From the NCBI GenBank assembly GCA_946122785.1, contig CAMGYJ010000006.1, positions 51,604,066 through 51,668,065 of the forward strand: DNA of 64,000 nt. The letters are read 5' to 3'. How positions within the stretch are numbered: the stretch's first letter is position 1; every line of letters begins with the position of its first letter. Below are positions 45,125 through 57,185 of this stretch, in pieces. Below the pieces are notes generated by a model, which did no database searches, had not been told where the DNA came from, and saw nothing but the letters and a program-made list of their open reading frames with translations. The stretch comes from Linum tenue. Its lineage: Eukaryota; Streptophyta; Magnoliopsida; Malpighiales; Linaceae. The position numbers and the translations under genes were made by a program.

Positions 45125-45715
45125 CTAAGGGTCCTCGAGCTTGATCAGCAGCTCTGCGCGCTCGACAACACCTCCCAAATACAACTTTAGGAGGTGGCCA
45201 TTCACCTTGAATGACTCGGTTTGAGCATTGCTGATCTCCACCGCACCGTGCGGGAAAACCTGGGTGACCGTGAAGGGCCCCGACCACCTCGAACGGAGCT
45301 TGCCCGGAAAGAGTTTCAGGCGTGCATTGAAGAGTAGAACGTGATCACCTACCTGAAACTCCTCCGGGCCCCTTAACCGAGCGTCGTGGAGACGCTTGGT
45401 TCGCTCTTTGTAGAACAGGGTGTTCTCGTAGGCGTGGTAACGCCACTCCTCCAACTCCAGCAGCTGCAACTTACGTTCAGTACCTGCAACACTCAAATCC
45501 AGGTTTAGCAACTTAATGGCCCAGAAGGCCTTATGTCTAGCTAAACTGGGAAATGGCACGCCTTCCCATAAACAATCCTATAGGGGGACGTGCCAATCGG
45601 GTTTTTATAGGCCGTCCTATATGCCCAAAGAGCATCATCGAGCTTGGTGGACCAATCCCTGCAGGACTGATCCACCGTCTTTTCAATTATCCATTTAACC
45701 TCTCGGTTTGTCAGC
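45125..45715 (-). pseudogene. G1 integrase C-terminal part
   Basis: On the minus strand it starts abruptly at [16 protein letters not shown], then [17 protein letters not shown], then the C-terminal region LRGPEEFQVGDHVLLFNARL, LRSRWSGPFTV and HGAVEI, to a stop at 45125. The rest of the integrase and the RNase H are absent: the frame meets the foreign element at 45716. One frame break lies between GKACHFP and the long open frame. Confidence 0.8.
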
Positions 45716-46147
45716 TACTACTAACCGATCGAGAAGCATGGTGGCTAGCTATGCTATGCAGTTGGGTTTAGGCGGTGTTAACATAATGAGTTTTTATGGT
45801 AGATATTTGTATAGAGATATGAATCTTGATAATGTTGTGGTAACCATTTTGTAGGTTGATATAACCTTGTGTTGGTGGCAACCTACCTTGGAGGTTAATA
45901 ACTTGGTTTAGTGAGTTATGTTTTGAACTTGTTGATGTGTTTTGTTGTGATAGCCCAGTATAGGTTTTTGAAACCTAAACATGGGAACTTGAGGTGTTAT
46001 GTGTTACTTTCTATGTTATGAATCGCCTAACCTAAGAGTGAGGTAATGACTTTATGTATGATAGACCATGTTAAGGGTAAGTAAGGCGAGTTAGAGTACA
46101 ACTCAAGGTTAGATTTCGGGGACGAAATCTTTTAAGGAGGGGAGAAT

Positions 46148-48227
46148 TGTAACATCCCGTTTCGGCTAAAATCGTATTACTGTCGCTAGAAAATTTCACG
46201 ATTTAAAATCGAGCATTTCGACACTATTTTGGCGAAAATTGGATTATCGATCGATCGAAAAAGTATACGTATTAATTATATATATAATAATATTATATAT
46301 ATATATATATATATAATTTCATTAAGCGGCCGGGCCGCATATATATTAATTCCCCCTGTCCATTATCTCCACCATCATCTTCCATTATTCGGACCGAGAG
46401 AAAACAGACCGAGCAGAGGCGCACAGGGCATCGCGAGGGTAAAATCTCAGAGCTCAATTCTTGAGCATAAGTGATCCAAAAATCTCGAATTTCTTGAATT
46501 CCCGATAAGCCAAATTAGGGTTTCGGAGTATCCGGAAGCCGGATTGAGCCCAAATTTCATATACGAGCTTCCTGCAGCGAGGGGATATTAGGACGGTCTC
46601 GGATTTTGATTCGGGGTTCGTTGGTGAAATTGACGTTTTAGTACGGGAAGGTTAAACCGGTGTTTGAACGACCAGAACTGGTGAGGGATTAGCACGGCAT
46701 ACCGGGTTTGTCGTATCACGATAATTATATTGATGCTTAGAATTGACCTAGGTGAATTAGAATGGCATGATAAGGGGTGTATGAACTTTTATGCTATATG
46801 ATGAACCATGGATTGTTGTATGATATTATTGACTTGCCCTATCCGATATGGACCTTGTTTATGTTGGTGATTGCATACATGTTGCCATTTGTGGCTTAAC
46901 CGTTGATATGACTTCATGGTTGTTCGATCAGGTGTTTTAACATGGTGTGGTATTGTGGTTGTATTTGGATTCACAAGTGGGGGAAATAAATTTCCCTGGT
47001 GATATTATGATGTTTAAGGAGGATGACTTGCACGAGGGTTTATCCCGAGGAAGTGCAATTATACGACTCCAGATTTACCTATGTTGAGCCAATTATGGCC
47101 AGGTTAAGTACATGTGCAAGTAATGAATTATGATTAAGCAAGATGAGATATGAATCATGTATAAGGATACCAAATATGAGTGTTGTGGTCTCACGGTCAA
47201 CTACATAGTAATTAGGGCTCCCTATGCTAGTACTCTATTATGATATGTATGATAGTCACACCTCTCATGTGGTGGTGACTGAAGATTTCTTACGAGATAT
47301 GACCACACCCAGAGCGGTGTCGGGGTATGACTACACCCATAGTGGTGTGGGGTATGTATGACCACATCCGATGGGATGTTGGGGTATGTATGACTACATC
47401 CGACGGGATGTGGGGTATGTTTCCCGGGAGAGTTATTAGCATGGGAGTAGCCAGGCGCCTATAAGTAAAACATGATAAGATGCATATGCATAAGTCAAGG
47501 TGGTTGAGTCTTTTTCCTATTGGGATGTCGGATGCCTGAGGTCTGATCCTAGTGCTTTGGCTTGTTTGCTAGATGTATGGTAGGGGTATGCTCTGTTATG
47601 AACTCACGATGCTATGATTATCTCACTCAGCTATGAGCTGACCCTCTTTTATTCTTGTTCTCTGCGTATGCTATGTGTAAGAAGATCATCAGCAGCAGCA
47701 GTAGATAGGTGTTAGGTGGGAGAGGAGCTAGAGTTGAAGTCAAGATGAGGTATGGTCTTCAACTATTCTGTGCTTGGACGACTACATGGGATTTTGGCCA
47801 GTGATCCACACCTTTTTGTAAAATGTTTTGAGAACGTTTTTCATGTGCATACTAGCTTCTGACGTAGTGTGAGATATCCACAGGTGTGGAAAATTGATGA
47901 TATGTGTATATTTGTGTAATTATGTAAGTTGTGACGATTATGGCATGTATCAGTATAGTATGCAGTTGTGTAACATGAAACTGTGACTATGGCTATGAAA
48001 AGCCAATGCATATGGCAGTGAGTGTATATGTTTATCTATGAATGCATGGATTTAGATGAATTATTTTGCAGGATTAGATGGAAGAACTGTTAGCCCATTA
48101 CGCGAGTAATTCATGTCGAAAATTTTATTTGGGTAAATTTTGATAATTTATGTAACACCCAAGATCAATTCCGCTGCAATTGTATGAACAATATGATTAG
48201 GCAAAACGTATAGGGTGGGGTGTTACA
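46148..48227 (+). repeat. Tekay-like LTR, copy 1 (2080 bp)
   Basis: TGTAACATCCCG ... GGTGTTACA. It has an (AT)n run near 46280-46315 and a TATATATTAA box near 46340. Nearly identical to copy 2. Confidence 0.9.
47298..47420 (+). repeat. Four ~30-33 bp palindromic units in LTR copy 1
   Basis: Units of the type TATGACTACATCC..GGGATGTGGGGT. Each has an inverted pair such as ACATCC/GGATGT or ACACC/GGTGT. The matching block in copy 2 is about 50148-50272. Confidence 0.75.
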
Positions 48228-48230
48228 GTT

Positions 48231-48242
48231 TGGTATCAGAGC
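48231..48242 (+). other. Primer binding site of the Tekay-like element
   Basis: TGGTATCAGAGC, the exact initiator tRNA-Met type site, three bases after the LTR. Confidence 0.9.
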
Positions 48243-49006
48243 TGGTTTGTTTTCTGCATTATGGGTGTGTTACTTTCACCCTTGAGGACTGATCACCCTC
48301 GAAAGGGGAGGGAGTACTCCATACCTGTACTTGCACTAAACTTTCCAGGATTGGGACCAAAGGTAATGATGTGTTGCATAGTCAGTTGCATTTGGTCAAA
48401 AATGATTTTGAGCATTGAAAAGAATCTTGAGAAGGTTATGGTTTAAAAGGTGTTGAAAATTTTGTTGAGTTTTTATCTTTTCTTTACAAATTATTTTGGA
48501 AAAAGTTTTAATGGTGTGTGGATCAAACTAAGGCCAATGTTTCCTTGTAGTTTGCACAGAAGTACTTTCAGTGTTACTACTAACCGATCGAGAAGCATGG
48601 TGGCTAGCTATGCTATGCAGTTGGGTTTAGGCTGTGTTAACATAATGAGTTTTTATGGTAGATATTTGTATAGAGATATGAATCTTGATAATGTTGTGGT
48701 AACCATTTTATAGGTTGATATAACCTTGTGTTGGTGGCAACCTACCTTGGAGGTTAATAACTTGGTTTAGTGAGTTATGTTTTGAACTTGTTGATGTGTT
48801 TTGTTGTGATAGCCCAGTATAGGTTTTTGAAACCTAAACATGGGAACTTGAGGTGTTATGTGTTACTTTCTATGTTATGAATCGCCTAACCTAAGAGTGA
48901 GGTAATGACTTTATGTATGATAGACCATGTTAAGGGTAAGTAAGACGAGTTAGAGTACAACTCAAGGTTAGATTTCGGGGACGAAATCTTTTAAGGAGGG
49001 GAGAAT

Positions 49007-51073
49007 TGTAACATCCCGGTTCGGCTAAAATCGTATTACTGTCGCTAGAAAATTTCACGATTTAAAATCGAGCATTTCGACACTATTTTGGCGAAAATCG
49101 GATTATCGATCGATCGAAAAAGTATACGTATTAATTATATATATAATATTATATATATATAATTTCATTAAGCGGCCGGGCCGCATATATATTAATTCCC
49201 CCTGTCCATTATCTCCACCATCATCTTCCATTATTCGGACCGAGAGAAAACAGACCGAGCAGAGGCGCACAGGGCATCGCGAGGGTAAAATCTCAGAGCT
49301 CAATTCTTGAGCATAAGTGATCCAAAAATCTCGAATTTCTTGAATTCCCGATAAGCCAAATTAGGGTTTCGGAGTATCCGGAAGCCGGATTGAGCCCAAA
49401 TTTCATATACGAGCTTCCTGCAGCGAGGGGATATTAGGACGGTCTCGGATTTTGATTCGGGGTTCGTTGGTGAAATTGACGTTTTAGTACGGGAAGGTTA
49501 AACCGGTGTTTGAACGACCAGAACTGGTGAGGGATTAGCACGGCATACCGGGTTTGTCGTATCACGATAATTATATTGATGCTTAGAATTGACCTAGGTG
49601 AATTAGAATGGCATGATAAGGGGTGTATGAACTTTTATGCTATATGATGAACCATGGATTGTTGTATGATATTATTGGCTTGCCCTATCCGATATGGACC
49701 TTGTTTATGTTGGTGATTGCATACATGTTGCCATTTGTGGCTTAACCGTTGATATGACTTCATGGTTGTTCGATCAGGTGTTTTAACATGGTGTGGTATT
49801 GTGGTTGTATTTGGATTCACAAGTGGGGGAAATAAATTTCCCTGGTGATATTATGATGTTTAAGGAGGATGACTTGCACGAGGGTTTATCCCGAGGAAGT
49901 GCAATTATACGACTCCAGATTTACCTATGTTGAGCCAATTATGGCCAGGTTAAGTACATGTGCAAGTAATGAATTATGATTAAGCAAGATGAGATATGAA
50001 TCATGTATAAGGATACCAAATATGAGTGTTGTGGTCTCACGGTCAACTACATAGTAATTAGGGCTCCCTATGCTAGTACTCTATTATGATATGTATGATA
50101 GTCACACCTCTCATGTGGTGGTGACTGAATATTTCTTACGAGATATGACCACACCCAGAGCGGTGTCGGGGTATGACTACACCCATAGTGGTGTGGGGTA
50201 TGTATGACCACATCCGACGGGATGTTGGGGTATGTATGACTACATCCGACGGGATGTGGGGTATGTTTCCCGGGAGAGTTATTAGCATGGGAGTTGCCAG
50301 GCGCCTATAAGTAAAACATGATAAGATGCATATGCATAAGTCAAGGTGGTTGAGTCTTTTGCCTATTGGGATGTCGGATGCCTGAGGTCTGATCCTAGTG
50401 CTTTGGCTTGTTTGCTAGATGTATGGTAGGGGTATGCTCTGTTATGAACTCACGATGCTATGATTATCTCACTCAGCTATGAGCTGACCCTCTTTTATTC
50501 TTGTTCTCTGCTTATGCTATGTGTAAGCAGATCATCAGCAGCAGCAGTAGATAGGTGTTAGGTGGGAGAGGAGCTAGAGTTGAAGTCAAGATGAGGTATG
50601 GTCTTCAACTATTCTGTGCTTGGACGACTACATGGGATTTTGGCCAGTGATCCACACCTTTTTGTAAAATGTTTTGAGAACGTTTTTCATGTCCATACTA
50701 GCTTCTGACGTAGTGTGAGATATCCACAGGTGTGGAAAGTTGATGATATGTGTATATTTGTGTAATTATGTAAGTTGTGACGATTATGGCATGTATCAGT
50801 ATAGTATGCAGTTGTGTAACATGAAACTGTGACTATGGCTATGAAAAGCCAATGCATATGGCAGTGAGTGTATATGTTTATCTATGAATGCATGGATTTA
50901 GATGAATTATTTTGCAGGATTAGATGGAAGAACTGTTAGCCCATTACGCGAGTAATTCATGTCGAAAATTTTATTTGGGTAAATTTTGATAATTTATGTA
51001 ACACCCAAGATCAATTCCGCTGCAATTGTATGAACAATATGATTAGGCAAAACGTATAGGGTGGGGTGTTACA
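49007..51073 (+). repeat. Tekay-like LTR, copy 2 (2067 bp)
   Basis: TGTAACATCCCGG ... GTGTTACA. It is shorter than copy 1 mainly through a shorter (AT)n run; few other differences, so the structure is young. Confidence 0.9.
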
Positions 51074-54000
51074 GAAGAGACCAGTCAGGAGTCACCATGA
51101 TGGGAGCATGGGCGAGCTTCTCCTTCAAAGTCTCAAATCCCGCTGTGCACTCAGGGGTGAACTGAAATGGTGCATCCTTCTCAATCAGCTTGGTCAGAGG
51201 CAGGGCAATCTTTGAGAAATCTTTAATGAAGCACTGGTAGAAGCCAGCATGACCCAGAAAGCTGCGTATCCCCTTCATAGAAATTGGCGGAGGTAGCTGA
51301 CTCATCGTCTCAATCTTCGCGCGATCTACCTCAATCCCCTACTTGGAGATCTTGTGCCCGAGCACAATACCCTCACGAACCATTAAATGGCACTTCTCCC
51401 AGCTGAGTGCCAGATTGGTCTCCTCGCACCTCTTCAGAACGAGTTCCAAGTTATGGAGACAGTGAGTGAAGGAGTCTCCGTACACCAGACTTCAATGATC
51501 TCTCCAACCAGTCGGTCGAAGATCGCCATCATGCATCTCTGAAAGGTCGCCGGTGCATTACACAGCCCAAATGGAATCCTCCAGTAATCAAAGGTACCGA
51601 AGGGGCAAGTGAATGTGGTCTTCGCTTGATCCTCTGGTACAATAGGAATCTGGAAATAACCAGACATGCCATCCAGGAAGCAATAAAACTCATGGCCAGC
51701 CAACCTCTCCAGCATCTGATCAATGAAAGGTAGGGGAAATGATCTTTCCTGGTGGCGTCGTTCAGGCGCCGGTAATCCATGCAGACTCTCCAGCCGGTCA
51801 CGGTCCGCATCGGGATCAACTCTTTCTTCTCATTCGGGACCACAGTCATCCCGCCTTTCTTCGGGACCACCTGAGTGGGGCTGACCCACTTGCTATCAGA
51901 TATAGCAAAGATGATCCCTGCATCCATGAGCTTCACAATCTCTGCCCGGACCACTGCCTCCAAGTTAGGAGATAATCTCCGCTGTGGCTGCCTGACTGGC
52001 TTAACCTCATCCTCCATCAGAATTCTGTGGGAGCAGAAGGATGGGCTAATGCCTCTGATATCGGTGATCTTCCAAGCCATGGCCTGGGCATACTTCTGCA
52101 GCAGAGCCACCAGGCAGCTCTTTTGCTTGGGTGTCAGATCCAAGCTGATAATGACCGGGAGCTTATTCCCCTCCCGGAGAAATGCATACTCCAGGTGAGC
52201 GGGGAGGGGCTTAAGCTCCAACTCTGGAGGCTCCTCTAATGATGTGGCTATCCGGGGCGAGATAGGGATCGACTTGAATGGTATCTCTCGCCCCTCGATC
52301 GCGGCCTCGTCCAGCTCCGCGAGCTGCTCGTCCAGCTGCTCATCTTGTGATGCCTGTTCCCCTAGCAAAAGACAACGCTCAAGGAAAACATCAGTACCCG
52401 CACTCGTGATGGCGAGTGCGGTTTCAAAATCAGCCACAACATCACAGTAGTCTAGATCATCATGGAGCTGGGGGGTGTTTCATATTATCAGAAACAGAGA
52501 AGGTGATTTGTTCACCCCCAGCTCGCAAAATCAATTTTCCATCATTCACATCAATGAGGGCCTTGGCGGTGGTGAGAAAAGGTCTACCCAACATCAATGG
52601 CCCATCCACATCCTCATTTATGTCCAAAATCACAAAATCAACAAGATATGAAAATGGCCCTACTGCGACTATCAAGTCCTCTGCTATACCCCTAGGATGC
52701 ACAATGGATCTATCAGCAAGTTGAATGCTCATCCTAGTATCACTGGGTTCACCTAGGCCTAGCTTTTTAAACAGTTTATATGGCATGACATTTATGCTAG
52801 CACCTAAATCCGCCAAGGACTTCCCTACATGCAAACTACCAATCATGCAAGGGATAGTAAAACTCCCTGGGTCTTTTCGCTTCTCTGGTAGTTTGTTCTG
52901 CAGGATGGCAGAACACTCCTCGTTGAGCATCACCGTTGACAGCTCCCCAAGCTTCCTCTTGTTGGTTAGGAGATCCTTCATGAACTTGGCATACTTGGGC
53001 ATCTTCGATAATGCCTCCACGAAGGGCATGCTTATGTTTACCTGCTTCAGCATTGCCATGAATTTGGCAAACTCAGTCTCCAGTCAGTCCTTGTGCAACC
53101 GAGTAGGAAAGGGAAGTTGTGGTACATACTCCTTCACCACTGGTTGCGGTTTAGGAGCAGGCACCTCAACCTCCTTCTCCATTTCCTCCTCATTAGCTGG
53201 AAGTGATGAAGCAGGGGTCTCTCTCTCCTGTGCCCGCATAGGTGGGTCAGCAGTCATCTTGCCACTCTTGGTAGTAATGGCCTTGCAGTGCTCATTTGGG
53301 TCCTGCGGATGAGGGATGGTCTCACCAGGTAAAGTACCAGGAGTTCTCTGAGCTACAACCTGGGCCACACTCCCAAGCTGGGTCTGGATGTCCCGCAACA
53401 TAGCCTGTGTGTTTCTCTGACTAGCTTCCAGCTCCAAGAACTTACCTAAAGCTTTCTCCATGAACTGCTCGATGTTATTGAACTTGTTTGCACTGGAGGT
53501 GGCCAGAGAACCCACCAAATCTCTCAATTCCGCCATCGGGTCACTCTATACTGGGGCTGTAGGTGATGCCCATGTCTGATGAAATGGTCGCACCTGTGAC
53601 TGAGGTGGAACTATCCCCTGTCTGGGCGGGTAGAGAAGCTGCTACGGCTGCTGAAATTGCCCTTGTCTGGGCTGGTAAGGAGGCCTCTAGAAGCCAGGTG
53701 GTCCCTGGGGGACTGGTGGTCTAGAATTTGCCACAACCCAGGAGAAAATAGGATGCTGGCGCCACCCCTCGTTGTAAGTGTTGTTGTAGGGGTCGAATCG
53801 CCTGGCATTACCGATGAAGTCCACCTGCTCCTGGGGAGTAAACGACTCCCTCATCGCCTGACAGTCCTCCACGGTGTGATGGGAGCTCTCACACCACTGG
53901 CAGTGCATCGCCTGCGTCTGTCCTGTACCTGCAATCATTCCAGAGCGATCGATGGCTGAAACCAGCTTCGATACCACCTGCACTAAATCAGATGATTGGG

Positions 54001-54557
54001 TGGCTACAGCATGCACACCCCGCCCTGGTGTTCTTCTCGATCTCCTAGCAGTTCCCCAATCATAGCCCTGCTCTGCCATCTCTTCAAAAAGTTGATTCAG
54101 CTGTGGCGGTGTTTTGGTGAGCATATTCCCGCCACAGACCGAGTCACTCACCTGCTTGTCTTCCAGGAAGAGGGCATGGTAGAAGGTGCCCACCTTGAAG
54201 GCGTTGGTAAAACCATGGTTGGGTCACTTGAGGAAGAGACTGGTGTTTCTCTCCCAAGCATCCCGGATGGTCTCATCTTCATCTTGAGTGAAGTGGGTGA
54301 TTTGCTTCTGCAGGTCCGCCATCTTGGACGGGGGATGGTAGCGAGTGAGGAACTTGTCCGCCAGGTTGGCGAACGTAGTGATCGAGCCTGGAGGTCGAGT
54401 GTCTAGCCACTCCTTGGCCTATCCCTCCAGAGTAAATGGGAAGTACCTCAGCTGGATGGCATCGGCTGGGACCCCATTTATCTTGATTCCATCGATCAGC
54501 TCGTGGAATGGCCTCAGATGTGATCGGGGGCACTCCCCCTCCTTGCCACGGAACACC
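51074..54557 (-). pseudogene. G1 gag, protease and reverse transcriptase, disrupted
   Basis: From the right: gag (QLNQLFEEMAEQGYDWG, zinc-knuckle-like CQWCESSHHTVEDC), then MAELRDLVGSLATSS, protease (LADLGASINVMP, ending LMLGRPFL), then reverse transcriptase (SKWVSPTQVVPKKGG, WRVCMDYRRLNDATRKDHFP, FLDGMSGYFQIP, FGLCNAPATFQRCM). Relative to G2, a 16-nt deletion at ~51484 removes the catalytic FMDD phrase and shifts the frame. A TGA stop follows LHKD at ~53084, and the frame breaks near 51750. Sequence ends at PDWSL where the foreign element begins. Confidence 0.85.
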
Positions 54558-55703
54558 TGATAGCATCGTATTTGCACGTGTTTTCACTCTGGTTTCCTGT
54601 CCATTTTGGCTCGAATTGATTGTTCCTTGGCCTATTTTACGCTAGGTTGTGTTGTTTTGTCGTATTTCAGGTCCTGGCAAGTAAAGAGGTGCATAGGCGC
54701 AAGTTTCGGGTCATTTGGAGGTCAGATGGCGATTCACAGAAGGAATTACGGGCAGCCCCTGCCAAATTACGACCGTAATTTCAGGGCATGCCCGTAAATC
54801 AATTGTCGAGCCTTTTCCCCAGAATTTCCTCTCGGTGCTAAAATTACGGGCAAGACCTCCAAGAATTACGACCGTAATTCCCAAATTACTGGCGGTAATT
54901 GGGAAATTACGGGCGTATCTCCTCCTCCTTCAGCTTAATTGAAACGTGCGTTTTGGAGCGAATTATGGGCAGGACGTGATTCCTCATCTTTATGAGTATG
55001 ACTACTCTGATTTCTGTTTTCCTTTCTCTCTCTATGGGTATGAAGAACCCTAGTTCCTTGTGTTAGGGATTTGATTGTAATGACTTGGGATGATATTACT
55101 GTTTGATTTTAATCGAATGATGCATGTTTATTGAATGGATTGGAGTCTGATCAGCTTTTCTCAATTTCTGCTGCAACCTGAGATAGATAGAATCTGATTA
55201 GGTTGTTAGAGCCTCTTCATTCGATAGCAGGAGATTGGCTATACGAGAGTTAGCCAGTTTACTGATTTGTATTGGAATTCAATTCCAGTAGTGGAGTTCT
55301 GTGCTTATTGCTTCAGCTTTCTATTCCGGTGAAGACTAGTCGTCTGCCGGGTAGTTAGACTGAGAGGGCTTGGTCAGCTTAAGAGATTCCAAGCTACTGT
55401 TGGATCTTCCGCAGTCTAATCAACAGTAAATCAACCCAGGGGAATTACAATTGAACCTAACTAAGGGGCTAGGGGGACTCATTCCCGAGTGACTCTTACC
55501 TGCTTTAGAAAACCGAACAGTTTACTGCTTTCTTACTGCTTTTGCGTTAAAAACAATCACTCGAATTAGTTTGCTAGATAATAGATAATCACGGAGTAAG
55601 CCGTAGATCTAGACCCCGGGTTGATAATTGAACTTGCCTGTTACTGCATTCTCGGACTGCGATTTCACTTGGTCGCAGTTTGGTGTTGTGTTTTGGCGTG
55701 TCA
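54558..55703 (+). repeat. G2 5' LTR (1146 bp)
   Basis: TGATAGCATCG ... GTTTTGGCGTGTCA, matching the G1 LTR ends. Internal similarity to G1 includes TTTTACGCTAGGTTGT and CTGCTGCAACCTGAGATAGA. Confidence 0.9.
54744..54918 (+). repeat. Palindrome cluster C1 in the G2 LTR
   Basis: Two half-full-half modules: ATTACGGGCA, AATTACGACCGTAATT, TGCCCGTAA (about 54744-54800), and a second at about 54841-54918 that also has ACTGGCGGTAATT and ATTACGGGCGTA. Confidence 0.85.
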
Positions 55704-55709
55704 AGTTTT

Positions 55710-55727
55710 TGGCGCCATTGCCGGGGA
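55710..55727 (+). other. G2 primer binding site
   Basis: TGGCGCCATTGCCGGGGA, the Athila/Tat-type site (tRNA-Asp by family knowledge), six bases after the LTR. Confidence 0.85.
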
Positions 55728-55996
55728 ACCCTCTAGGTTATTGGGGAAACGTGAGAATTTGTTACTCTAGCTTTTTCTTTATTGCATTTTTTCTCTTCCA
55801 CCTGTGTGCCTTCACGGGTTGCTTCTGCTAATTGTGTGCAGGTAGTGCATGACCCGTAGCCAGTCGGGAGAGCTACTACCTATTAGACCAGGAGCTTGAA
55901 CGAACCTGCAGGAACTCCAAGCGGGCTCTAAGGGCGCGACTGGCTGCGGAGAAGGCGCTATCACAGCTGCAGATCGGAGAAGAAGAAGAAAGAGAG

Positions 55997-57185
55997 ATGG
56001 GTGATCCGCAGAACCACGATGTGATCAACCCAGATGAGCAGACCATGGGATCCTACTGGACCGCTAGGGCTGCGGACATGAGGTCACCCATTCAACACCC
56101 TCATGTCCCAGCCAGCAACTTTGAGGTGAGCACCTAAGTCATCACTATGCTGCGCGGTTCAGTGGTGTTCCGTGGTAAGGAGGGAGAGTGCCCTCGATCA
56201 CATCTCAGGCGATTCCACGAGCTCATCGATGGAATCAAGATCAATGGGGTACCAGCAGATGCCATCCAGCTGAGGTACTTCCCATTTACTCTGGAGGGGC
56301 AAGCCAAGGAGTGGCTAGACACTCGACCTCCGGGCTCCATCACCACGTTCGCCAATCTGGCAGACAAGTTCCTCACCCGCTACCATCCTCCATTTAAGAC
56401 AGCTGACCTGCAGAAGCAAATTACACATTTTGCTCAGGATGAGGATGAGACCATCAGGGATGCTTGGGAGAGGTACACCAGTCTCTTTCTCAGGTGTCCC
56501 AATCATGGTTTCAATGATGCATTCAAGGTGGGAACCTTCTATCACGCCCTCTTCCCGGAGGATAAGCAGCTGATTGATTCAGTTTGTGGCGGGAACATGC
56601 TGACAAAAACCCCGCCACAGCTGAATCAACTCTTTGAGGAGATGGCGGAGAATGGGTACGACTGGGGCACTGCCACGAGATCGAGATGAGCACCAGGACG
56701 GGGTGTGCATGCTTTGGGCACCCAGTCATCTGATTTGGTGCAAGTGGTATCGAAGCTGGTTTCAGCTATCGATCGTTCTGGTTTGATTGCAGGTACAGGA
56801 CAGCCGCAGGCGATGCACTGCCAGTGGTGTGAGAGCTCTCATCACACCGTGGAGGACTGTCAGGCGATGAGGGAGTCGTCTACTCCCCAGGAGCAGGTGG
56901 ACTTCATAGGGAATGTCAGGCGCTTTGACCCCTACAGCAACACCTATAAGGAGGGGTGGCGCCAGCATCCTAACTTTTCTTGGGCTGGGCCAAATCCCAG
57001 ACCACCAGCTCCCCAGGGACCACCCGGTTTTCAGAGGCCTCCATACCAGGCCAGACAAGGGCAATTTCAGGAGCCACAGCAGCCACTCTACCCGCCCAGA
57101 CAGGGGCCAGTTCTACCTCAGTCGCAGGCACGACCATTTCAGCAAGTAGGGGCAGCACCTGCAGCCCCCAGTACAGAGTGACCCG
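55997..57185 (+). pseudogene. G2 gag, disrupted
   Basis: From ATG 55997 (MGDPQNHDVINPDEQTMG) the frame meets TAA at 56135, reopens at MLRGSVVFRG, and carries the retrotransposon gag phrases FPFTLEGQAKEWLDTRPPGS and LFLRCPNHGFNDAFKVGTFY. A TGA at 56687 interrupts it. The zinc-knuckle-like CQWCESSHHTVEDC follows (~56820), then a Pro/Gln-rich stretch. The next frame (57186) is shifted. Confidence 0.8.

Larger units (their letters stand above)
45716..51073 (+). mobile_element. Tekay-like gypsy LTR derivative in tandem form
   Basis: Order: internal 3' end (45716-46147), LTR, internal 5' end with primer site (48228-48574), internal 3' end (48575-49006), LTR. The 3' end has the phrase TTCGGGGACGAAATC before a purine tract, as in Tekay/Del chromoviruses. 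No protein-coding part remains. No target duplication: the left flank is TCAGC and the right GAAGA. The G1 sequence between the flanks (RNase H to mid-integrase) is missing. Confidence 0.8.
39360..54557 (-). mobile_element. G1: Athila-like Ty3/gypsy element, minus strand, interrupted
   Basis: In element order (right to left): gag (truncated at 54557 by G2), protease, reverse transcriptase, [foreign LTR element 51073-45716], integrase C-terminus, palindrome cluster, extra ORF, 3' UTR, polypurine tract, 3' LTR. The protease phrase LADLGASINVMP is Athila-type. The 5' LTR should lie right of G2, outside the window. Confidence 0.85.

Noticed and set aside
48450..48713. Short plus-strand frame in the Tekay-like internal region
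   Set aside because: It crosses the internal deletion junction at 48574/48575 and has no family match; it is a fusion of leader and 3' remnant sequence.
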